Assembly: GCA_001871685.1 (NCBI GenBank)
Contig: MNVK01000134.1
Coordinates: forward strand, 1-12,933
DNA: 12,933 nt
Origin: Nitrospirae bacterium CG1_02_44_142
GTDB lineage: Bacteria > Nitrospirota > Thermodesulfovibrionia > Thermodesulfovibrionales > UBA1546
Direction: 5' to 3'
Part shown: in pieces, positions 5,385 to 11,681 of the stretch
How the letters are laid out: each line of letters opens with the position of its first letter
Numbering within the stretch: the stretch's first letter is position 1
Notes under the pieces: generated by a model
Databases searched by the model: none
Told to the model about the DNA's origin: nothing
Seen by the model: only the letters and a program-made list of their open reading frames with translations
Translations under genes and position numbers: made by a program

Positions 5385-5731
5385 TTTTTAACCTCCATCA
5401 ATTGCTTCATCCTTTGTTTTGCAGTTTCAATCTCTCTTAAAGGCGCTTTGGGTGTCTTCTTCAAATAGGCATGAAGAAGTAACATCTCATTGCCTTTAAT
5501 CACAACATAAAATATCCTGTGCTGGCTGCCATGTGTTCTTATCTTTAGCTCCCAGAGCTTGCCCTCTATCTGCCTGAACTCAACACCCACCGCGTCCGTG
5601 CCGTATTCCTGTATCCCCTTCAATGCAGAAAGTAACTCTGCTTTTTCTCCCTTGTTGTTTATCTCGTCAATGTATTTTTCAACAGGCGCTTTCCCTGCTG
5701 GATTCCGCCAATAATTAACAAGGAATGTCAT
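5381..5731 (-). CDS. higB: HigB-type RelE-fold toxin (phage Gp49-like family)
   Basis: The protein of 116 residues has the RelE/HigB/Gp49-like pattern. It opens with NYWRNPAGKAPVEKYIDEI, then GVEFRQIEGKLWELKIRTHG and QHRIFYVVIKGNEMLLLHAY near residues 73-92, and ends with a KKTPKAPLREIETAKQRM helix. These toxins are ribosome-dependent mRNA endonucleases; the R/H/K-rich core fits. Toxin-first order and a four-base overlap with the antitoxin are usual for higBA. The ATG at 5731 has no recognisable ribosome-binding site and coincides with the predicted transcription start, so it may be leaderless. The family assignment is strong; activity is inferred. Confidence 0.87.
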   Translation of the reverse strand: MTFLVNYWRNPAGKAPVEKYIDEINNKGEKAELLSALKGIQEYGTDAVGVEFRQIEGKLWELKIRTHGSQHRIFYVVIKGNEMLLLHAYLKKTPKAPLREIETAKQRMKQLMEVKK

Positions 5732-5736
5732 TGCTT

Positions 5737-5765
5737 ATGATACAACCAACTTGATGTTAAGTCAA
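5737..5765 (-). promoter_or_regulatory. Promoter and operator candidate of higBA
   Basis: On the minus strand, TTGACT (5765-5760), a 17-base spacer and TATCAT (5742-5737) predict a start about at 5730, on the higB start codon. Between the boxes lies the dyad ACTTGA-TG-TTAAGT (5749-5762, one mismatch), a plausible HigA operator. Confidence 0.55.
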
Positions 5766-5853
5766 TGGGTAAAAATACTGTTTCCTTTGACAGCCTTATT
5801 TTTCTAATTCGGGATTATGGGGGCTGTTTTGGTTACAGAGAAATAGTATTTTT

Positions 5854-5911
5854 GGACTTAAAATCCCTCGTCCGCGAGGGCGTGCCGGTTCAAATCCGGC
5901 CTCCGGCACCA
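5854..5911 (+). pseudogene. 3' fragment of tRNA-Leu, putative attachment-site copy
   Basis: From GGACTTAAAA (5854) to CCA (5909-5911), and on to the next two bases, the sequence equals 2786-2846 of the tRNA-Leu gene. It retains the anticodon, T-arm, acceptor 3' strand and CCA. The only difference is the variable-arm loop: GCGA here, CCAAA in the intact gene, on the same CGTCC/GGGCG stem. The 5' half (acceptor, D-arm) is absent and replaced by unrelated AT-rich sequence. It cannot fold as a tRNA and is best read as the displaced 3' end of the original gene. Confidence 0.9.
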
Positions 5912-5951
5912 TAGCCGTTCTACGAGCCGCAGACCATGGGTCGCAGACGAA

Positions 5952-6320
5952 TCATTTGCTGATATAACCGTTGACGAGTTTTATAAGTTCCTGCGTTTGT
6001 ATCGGTTTCGGAAGATATGCGTTAGCTCCGATAGCAAGCGCCCTCTTTCTGTCTTCCTCGGCGCCTTCTGCGGTTATCATTATTATAGGTATGTCTTTAT
6101 AGCCGGGACTGCCCCTTACCAGACTAACGAGTTTCAAGCCGTCCATTACAGGCATGTTTATATCACAAAGTATAAGGTCTATTTTTTCGGAAGATAATTT
6201 TTTCAAGGCGTCAACGCCGTCTGTTGCTTCAATCACCTTTGAGCCTGCTATCCTTTTCATAGCAAAACTTATCAGCTGTCTCATCGTCGGAGAATCTTCT
6301 ACCACAAGAATATTCGGCAT
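5952..6320 (-). CDS. CheY-like single-domain response regulator
   Basis: A receiver domain alone, 122 residues. The acidic pair E8/D9 (LVVEDS), phospho-acceptor D53 (LILCDINMP), switch T83 (MITAEG) and K105 (LPKPI) are all in place, so it should accept phosphate from a CheA-type kinase and bind magnesium. There is no output domain. It is the last gene of the chemotaxis operon; the start ATG at 6320 has GGAGGT, which lies within the end of the preceding GAF gene, eight bases between the two frames. It could be the CheY output (flagellar motor, pilus or other) or a phosphate sink; the sequence does not settle which. Between its stop and the tRNA fragment (5914-5951) no terminator is visible. 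Confidence 0.93.
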   Translation of the reverse strand: MPNILVVEDSPTMRQLISFAMKRIAGSKVIEATDGVDALKKLSSEKIDLILCDINMPVMDGLKLVSLVRGSPGYKDIPIIMITAEGAEEDRKRALAIGANAYLPKPIQTQELIKLVNGYISK

Positions 6321-6328
6321 CTTGTCCG

Positions 6329-7153
6329 CTACCTCCTCGGTTTTTCTTTCAGCATGTCAAGGAAACTCTGTATTGTAGTCAGTTTTCTCTCTGACTGGGT
6401 ATATAGTCTTGAAGAAAAAATAGCAGTGGCGGCATGCCCTGCAAGCAGATTAAAAAGCTCATAGTCAACATTTGAAAATTTCTTTTTCTGAATGAGAAGA
6501 GAATATATGGCAATAACGCCTATCACATGCTCTTTAATTTTTAAAGGGATACAGACTATGGGATTTTCCATAGAGTTGCTGCCTTTGTTATTATGTATAT
6601 TCTCAGAAAAATAGCTCTCGCCTTCCCTCGCGGCAGTCCCTATAATCCCTTCGCCAAACCTTACCTTAGGAACATCCGAAATGGCTAGGCCCTCGGCCCC
6701 AACAGGGATAAGCTCATTTGTCTTCTCTTCCATAAGGAGCACTGCGAATTTCTCGGCGCCTATCAGGTTTATCACTATTTCCAGGACTATCCTCAGAACT
6801 TCATTGAAATCCAGTGTTGAGTGGAGCTGGTAACTTGCAACATAGAGGTTGGCCAGGTTGTTATTCTCATCTTCAACTTCAACATACTTTGCCGCAAAAT
6901 CCTTGTTTTCTTCCTCAACCTGCCTGAATCTTTCCTTAAGGGAATTCAGTTCGTCTTCCGTAACCTTTATCCGCTCTTCGTAAAGCCTTACCTTCGCCTC
7001 ATCGCCTGAACGCTCAACAGCATCTTCAAGCTGGGCCAGCTTGAACCTCAACCTCTCATTTTCCTTAAGAAGCTCCTGAGTAAACTCTTCTCCCTTTCTA
7101 AACATCTGAAGAAACTCATCAGCCTTCTTTCCGATACTGGTCTCTCTTTCCAT
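6329..7153 (-). CDS. Coiled-coil plus GAF-domain protein of the chemotaxis operon
   Basis: The 274 residues comprise a long charged coiled coil (about 8-104, heptad-rich with many E/K/R/L) and a GAF domain (about 108-252). The GAF part has the usual start YQLHSTLDFNEVLRIVLEIV, core GAEKFAVLLM and FGEGIIGTAAREGES, strands CIPLKIKEHVIGVIAIYS, and a closing helix NLLAGHAATAIFSSRLY. There is no kinase, cyclase or transmembrane segment. ATG 7153 was chosen over TTG 7156: it has AGGAG four to five bases upstream and overlaps the cheB stop by one base (TGATG). It sits between cheB and cheY, so it likely feeds a cytoplasmic ligand or redox signal into the pathway, or docks other parts; that role is inferred and the ligand is unknown. 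Confidence 0.88.
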   Translation of the reverse strand: MERETSIGKKADEFLQMFRKGEEFTQELLKENERLRFKLAQLEDAVERSGDEAKVRLYEERIKVTEDELNSLKERFRQVEEENKDFAAKYVEVEDENNNLANLYVASYQLHSTLDFNEVLRIVLEIVINLIGAEKFAVLLMEEKTNELIPVGAEGLAISDVPKVRFGEGIIGTAAREGESYFSENIHNNKGSNSMENPIVCIPLKIKEHVIGVIAIYSLLIQKKKFSNVDYELFNLLAGHAATAIFSSRLYTQSERKLTTIQSFLDMLKEKPRR

Positions 7154-8241
7154 CAATCTCCTCTATGGGCCGCAGCCCCTCTATTAACTATGTTTATTAA
7201 CTCCACCGGTATTTCAGAAAGCGGAAGCGCTCTGTCCGCCGCCCCTGCCTTTATAGCCTCAGCAGGCATTCCAAAAACCACGGCAGTCTCCTCTGATTCA
7301 GCTATAGTATAACCGCCTTTTGATTTAATTTCCAGCATTCCGTTTTTTCCGTCATTCCCCATGCCTGTAAGAACAACGCCCGTGACCTTGCTTCCGTAAT
7401 ATTCTGCGGCGGATGACATCATTAAATCAACCGAAGGCACATACTTATCTTCATTGACTGCTTCTTTTAGCCGCACATGATGTTCGCTCCCCTTTTTCTT
7501 AAACATCATGTGGCAGCCGCCCGGGCATATCAGCGCCCTTCCCCGTTCAATAACATCTCCGTCTTCCGCTTCTTTTATTTTCATCCCGGCGAGACTGTCA
7601 AGCCTTTCAGCGAGAGGCCCTGTAAAACCCTTCGGCATATGCTGACTTATAACTACTGAAGCGGAAAAATTATTCGGGAGCCGTGTGAGGATTATCTGGA
7701 GCGCTGCAGGCCCGCCTGTTGACGAGCCTATCGCCACAACTTCAATATCACCTATTACTGAATCAGTTTTAACCGGAGCTTCAATCCCGAGATGCTCGGG
7801 ACTCATCAGGGTGAGGTTCCTGCTTAATTTATCCATACGGAGGCTTCTTACGGCATTTACCTTGTTGAGAAGGTCCTTCTCTATGCCCTGCAGTTCCACA
7901 GAGGCCCTCTTTGTCGGCTTTGCAATAAAATCAACCGCGCCCAATTCAAGCGCCTTGAACACAGTCTTGGTGTCGGAATAAGAACTTACCATTATCACCG
8001 GGATGGGTTTTTCTTTCATCAGCCATCTCAGAAAACTGAATCCGTCCATAGCCGGCATCTCAAAATCAAGCGTAATTAAATCGGGCCTCAGCCTCAGGGT
8101 CTTTACCATGGCCTCTATGCCGTCGGAGGCTATGCCTATAACCTCAATACCCGGCTCCGTTTCAAGCATCTTCTTTATCGTCTGTCTGCTGTAAGCCGAA
8201 TCATCAACAATCAGGACTTTTATCTTCGCATCTGCCGTCAT
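7153..8241 (-). CDS. cheB: CheB, protein-glutamate methylesterase/deamidase response regulator
   Basis: CheB removes methyl groups from (and deamidates) receptor glutamates, driving adaptation. The receiver domain (about 7-122) has D13/D14 (IVDDS), phospho-acceptor D59 (LITLDFEMP), S86 (VMVSSYS) and K108 (IAKP). A linker of about 123-165 leads to the methylesterase domain, whose triad is S174 in GSSTGG, H201 in SQHMP and D297 in GMGNDG. Length (362 residues) is standard. The ATG at 8241 lies two bases from the cheR stop and is preceded by only a weak GGGGGAA, so translation is probably coupled to cheR. There is nothing to suggest inactivation. Confidence 0.97.
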   Translation of the reverse strand: MTADAKIKVLIVDDSAYSRQTIKKMLETEPGIEVIGIASDGIEAMVKTLRLRPDLITLDFEMPAMDGFSFLRWLMKEKPIPVIMVSSYSDTKTVFKALELGAVDFIAKPTKRASVELQGIEKDLLNKVNAVRSLRMDKLSRNLTLMSPEHLGIEAPVKTDSVIGDIEVVAIGSSTGGPAALQIILTRLPNNFSASVVISQHMPKGFTGPLAERLDSLAGMKIKEAEDGDVIERGRALICPGGCHMMFKKKGSEHHVRLKEAVNEDKYVPSVDLMMSSAAEYYGSKVTGVVLTGMGNDGKNGMLEIKSKGGYTIAESEETAVVFGMPAEAIKAGAADRALPLSEIPVELINIVNRGAAAHRGD

Positions 8242-8243
8242 AG

Positions 8244-9149
8244 TTATATTTTATTCCCCCATGCCATTTTCACAAGGCTTTCAGATGACATTGCTGCCGC
8301 AAGTTTTGGCGGTTTCTGGTAAACCATATCATGTTTGAAGTGCTTAAGCGTAAAGGCTGTGGAAATATTCATCAATGATTCTGCATGACCGAGCAGCAGA
8401 TACCCTCCGTCAACAAGCCTTTCGTAAAAATTTCCGATTACCTTTTTCCTCGTCTCCAGGTCAAAATATATGAGCACATTTCTGCATAATATCACATCCA
8501 TTTCACCTACGAATTTCACCTTGAAAGGGTCCAGAAGGTTAAGGCAGCTGAAATTTACAAGCTGTCTGACATTGTCGTTTATCTTATAAAAATTGTCTTC
8601 AGGCGTAAAATATTTTTCTATATAATGCTCCTCTGTAGTCCTGAATGAATTCTTTCTGTACACGCCCCTTCTTGCATGCTGCAGCACCCTCTGGTTGATA
8701 TCGCTGCCGAGTATCTCCACATCCCACCCCGTAAAAAAACCCTGCTCCAGCGCCAGCATTGCGATTGTATAAGGCTCTTCTCCGGTAGAACAGGCTGCAG
8801 ACCATATCCTTATTTTTTTTGACTCCCTGTTTATATTTTTAAGCTCCGGCAGTATCTCCTCGCTCAGCGTCTTTAACTGGCTTATCTCCCTGAAAAAATA
8901 AGTTTCATTTACAGTGAGGACGTCCACAATAAACGTAAGCTCTTCATCCCTCCGCTTATCGTATAACAGCAGCCTGTAATAATCCCTGAAATCATTCAGA
9001 TGATGACTCTTTACTCTTTTAGACAGTCTTTTCTCCAGAAGGTATTTTGAATTATCATCAAAATACATGCCGCAGTAATCTTTTATAAGGTCCCTGAGGA
9101 GTCTGAATACGTCATCCGGCAGGGGAATGTTCTCTTCTGTTTCAAGCAT
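8244..9149 (-). CDS. cheR: CheR, chemotaxis protein methyltransferase
   Basis: CheR transfers methyl groups from S-adenosylmethionine to receptor glutamates. The N-terminal helical domain (about 8-75) precedes the methyltransferase domain, with VNETYFFR (80-87), the SAM-binding IWSAACSTGEEPYT (about 115-128), LGSDIN (147-152) and CRNVLIYFD (222-230). The protein has 301 residues from ATG 9149. That ATG was preferred to TTG 9152 because GGAG lies seven bases before it. It overlaps the end of the HEAT-repeat gene by eight bases. The C-terminal tail carries no pentapeptide-binding insert that I recognise. CheR and CheB together set receptor methylation. Confidence 0.96.
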   Translation of the reverse strand: MLETEENIPLPDDVFRLLRDLIKDYCGMYFDDNSKYLLEKRLSKRVKSHHLNDFRDYYRLLLYDKRRDEELTFIVDVLTVNETYFFREISQLKTLSEEILPELKNINRESKKIRIWSAACSTGEEPYTIAMLALEQGFFTGWDVEILGSDINQRVLQHARRGVYRKNSFRTTEEHYIEKYFTPEDNFYKINDNVRQLVNFSCLNLLDPFKVKFVGEMDVILCRNVLIYFDLETRKKVIGNFYERLVDGGYLLLGHAESLMNISTAFTLKHFKHDMVYQKPPKLAAAMSSESLVKMAWGNKI

Positions 9150-11121
9150 CAAGACACTCCTCCACAGCCTTTCTTACAGCAGGGTCGTCCTCTCTATCAA
9201 GTAATTTCTCAAGTTCAACCCTCACGCTCCCCGAACTGCTCCGAGCTGCTCGGAGGGCCTCAACAGCGGCCATTCTTGCAGCCCAATCAGAATCGTTAAG
9301 ATAGGGCAGGATTATATTCTCCACATCCTTAAATGGAGCAAGCGCTCTTATAGCAGTCCTTCTTATCTCCTTATCCTGCGAAGAAAGCATTCCTGCCAAG
9401 GCATTCCTGGCAGTTTCGCCGCCTATCCTGCTCAGAGACTCCATCGTGGAAGTCACAACAAATCCATTAGGGTCTGAAAGCAGTTTAATAAGCCTGCTTA
9501 CAGTGTCTTTGTCGCCTAACTCGCCAAGCGCCTTGACTGCCGCCGCCCTGACTGCGTCATCAGGGTCTGCAAGCAAAAGGACAAGAGAGTCTGATACGCC
9601 CTGTCTTTTAATCAAGCCAAGACTCAATGCCGCAGAAACCCTTATATCGGCATTTTCATCCGTAAGCGCCAGCGTCAGATATTTTATAGACTCATCTGTT
9701 TTTATCATGGACAGCGCCCTGACAACCGCGTGTCTTACCTTGATATTGTCATCCTTCAGCGCAAAGCCGATTGCCGGCACAGCCTTAACCGCGCCGATTT
9801 CCCCAAGCACTAATATAGTATTTTTTCTCAGCACAGGATTCCTGCCGCCAATCATCTTGATTAGCTCATCTGCCGACAGACCTGCTCTAAGATTAGATAA
9901 CGCGGCAACCGCAGCCTCCTGCACATCCTCATACTCATCAGAGAGCAGTTTTTTTACCGGCTCTACCGCCCTTACATCGCCTATCCTGGAGATTCCAAGC
10001 GCTGCGCTCGCTCTCACATGACCGTCTTCATCATTCATCAGTCCTTCAAATGCATCATAAAAAACAGGCGAGGCCAGCTCGCCTGCAACATCACATATAA
10101 ACCTCATCTGGTAAGGGCTTACTGTATCAAACAAGGGCAGAATGACCTCCGGCTTGTCTCTCCCGATAAAGACAAGCGACCTCTTTACATCCTCCGCCAG
10201 TTCCTCTTCCAATGAAAGCTCCAGAAGCGGAGCAAGCGCCCTTTCATCTCTCATAAGGCCGAGCAGCAGTATTGCAGAAATCCTCACATCCGCCTTAGCG
10301 CTCCAGGCCTGCGCAACAAGAATATTAATAATGCGGTCCCCAAAGAACTTCCTCATTTCTTCCGCAATAATATCTTCTTTCACGCCGTTGTGATAAAAAT
10401 TCCTTATCGTCTTTATTGCTTCTTCCTGTATTGTCTTTGACGAGTCCTCAAGAAGGGGAACTATGTTCTTGAGCGTTTCAGGCGCAGAAAACCTGCCAAG
10501 CGCCTTTAGCACCGGTTCTCTGAGGGTCTTTGTAGAAAGGGCTTTAACAAGAGAAGGCACAGCCTTCCTGTCGCCAATCCTTCCAAGCGCATCAGCGGCG
10601 GGATATGACGTCCACAGGTCGCCGCTTTCAAGTATCTCTATCAGCGCATTCACAACCGCCGGTTCGCCTATTTTTCCAAGATGCTCAACAGCGGACGCCC
10701 TGACATTGTCATCCTCGTCTTTAAGGGCTTCAAGCATCAGAGGCAGCGACCTCTTATCTCTGAACTCGCCGAGCACATCTATTATAAATTTCCTCACATC
10801 CCTGTTCTGAGTATTAAAAGCCTCAACTAAAAAAAGTGTGGCTTTTTTGTCCAGCTTTATGAGGGTTTCTATGGCTGAGTTCCTGGCGCCTGCATTAGCA
10901 TCAATATAAAGAAGGGCAATCAAGCCGTTGATATACGCTTCTATGGAATAGTCATTGAACAGAATGTCAACCGCCGTCTTTCTCACCCTCCAGCTGACGT
11001 CCTTCATTGCCTTAAGAAGCAATCTGATGGAGGTCTCCGACGTAACGCCTCTCAACCGTTCAACAGCTTCTCTTCTTACCTCTACATCCTCGCTGTCAAG
11101 CAGATATTCCAGTTCCTGCAT
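9142..11121 (-). CDS. Large HEAT-repeat protein in the chemotaxis operon, scaffold candidate
   Basis: A 659-residue protein made of HEAT (PBS-lyase-type) repeats from end to end, roughly twenty units of about 31 residues. Typical units read DEDDNVRASAVEHLGKIGEP, DEDGHVRASAALGISRIGDV or DPDDAVRAAAVKALGELGDK. They are best conserved in residues 100-200 and 360-600 and more divergent in between. There is no signal peptide, membrane segment or enzymatic domain, so it should be cytoplasmic. HEAT solenoids bind proteins, and its position between cheW and cheR suggests an organising or adaptor role for the signalling complex; this is inference. The ATG at 11121 has AAGGA six bases upstream and follows cheW by 26 bases. 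It is not a standard chemotaxis component and I know no symbol for it. Confidence 0.9.
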   Translation of the reverse strand: MQELEYLLDSEDVEVRREAVERLRGVTSETSIRLLLKAMKDVSWRVRKTAVDILFNDYSIEAYINGLIALLYIDANAGARNSAIETLIKLDKKATLFLVEAFNTQNRDVRKFIIDVLGEFRDKRSLPLMLEALKDEDDNVRASAVEHLGKIGEPAVVNALIEILESGDLWTSYPAADALGRIGDRKAVPSLVKALSTKTLREPVLKALGRFSAPETLKNIVPLLEDSSKTIQEEAIKTIRNFYHNGVKEDIIAEEMRKFFGDRIINILVAQAWSAKADVRISAILLLGLMRDERALAPLLELSLEEELAEDVKRSLVFIGRDKPEVILPLFDTVSPYQMRFICDVAGELASPVFYDAFEGLMNDEDGHVRASAALGISRIGDVRAVEPVKKLLSDEYEDVQEAAVAALSNLRAGLSADELIKMIGGRNPVLRKNTILVLGEIGAVKAVPAIGFALKDDNIKVRHAVVRALSMIKTDESIKYLTLALTDENADIRVSAALSLGLIKRQGVSDSLVLLLADPDDAVRAAAVKALGELGDKDTVSRLIKLLSDPNGFVVTSTMESLSRIGGETARNALAGMLSSQDKEIRRTAIRALAPFKDVENIILPYLNDSDWAARMAAVEALRAARSSSGSVRVELEKLLDREDDPAVRKAVEECLDA

Positions 11122-11147
11122 TTTTTCCTTTCCATGCGTTGTAGGCG

Positions 11148-11618
11148 CTATGAATCGTTAGACAGGCCGTCGGCTGTAAGAGATGCGGACTGAAGCGCTA
11201 TCTTTTCTTCTGATGTAAGAAGCCTTTCAATATTAAGAAGTATTATTATCCTGTCTTCTTTTTTGCCCAGGCCTGTAAGATATTCTGTCTTCAACCCCTT
11301 AAACATGGCTGGAGGAGCGCTTATCTCCTCCGGATGGAATGGGATTATCTTATCTATTTCATCCACCAGAAGCCCTATCTTCTCATCCTCACAGCGGACC
11401 ACTATTATCCGGCATTTTTCGGCCCCGGTATGAATGCCGAATCGCTTTCTAAGGTCCAGCAAAGGGATTACATCGCCCCTGACATTTATAACGCCTGAGA
11501 TAAAATCAGGCAGTTCAGGGAGAAAATAGATTTTTTGTGATTTCAGAATCTCAACAACCCTGTTTATATTGACGCCGAAATCTTCTTCCCCTATTTTAAA
11601 AACGGCAAATTTTTCCAT
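11148..11618 (-). CDS. cheW: CheW, receptor-kinase coupling protein
   Basis: CheW links receptors to the CheA kinase. The 156 residues follow the CheW fold: FAVFKIGEEDFGVNINRVVEI (4-24), the LPDFISGVINVRGDVIPLLDL landmark (36-56) and KIGLLVDEIDKII (79-91). Near the end are LTGLGKKEDRIIILLNIERLL (about 114-134) and a tail rich in S/A. Length is ordinary. ATG at 11618 is preceded by GAGGGG at about five bases. It lies between the receptor gene (63 bases upstream) and the HEAT-repeat gene, and the absence of cheA in the window means its kinase partner is encoded elsewhere or upstream. Confidence 0.96.
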   Translation of the reverse strand: MEKFAVFKIGEEDFGVNINRVVEILKSQKIYFLPELPDFISGVINVRGDVIPLLDLRKRFGIHTGAEKCRIIVVRCEDEKIGLLVDEIDKIIPFHPEEISAPPAMFKGLKTEYLTGLGKKEDRIIILLNIERLLTSEEKIALQSASLTADGLSNDS

Positions 11619-11681
11619 AACACCCCTCAGAACAGTAGCGCAGTAATAACAGGTGATTTGTTTGCCTGCTGCTCTGCTGCT

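Larger units (their letters stand above)
2786..5913. mobile_element. Putative tRNA-Leu-bounded islet, no integrase
   Basis: The region is bounded on the left by the intact tRNA-Leu and on the right by a copy of that tRNA from the anticodon stem to three bases past CCA. This is the direct-repeat pattern left by tyrosine-recombinase elements that enter tRNA genes. The cargo is five minus-strand genes: a hicBA pair, a protease lipoprotein and a higBA pair. No integrase, excisionase or replication gene is visible, so the element would be decayed or mobilised in trans. Gene content (two toxin-antitoxin modules) fits island cargo. The alternative is remnant tRNA duplication without an element. Confidence 0.6.

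Noticed and set aside
9446..10021. Long plus-strand open frame (191 codons) opposite the HEAT-repeat gene.
   Set aside because: It is antisense to well-conserved HEAT repeats and has a low-complexity S/A/T-rich translation typical of the reverse strand of such repeats. No ribosome-binding site evidence.
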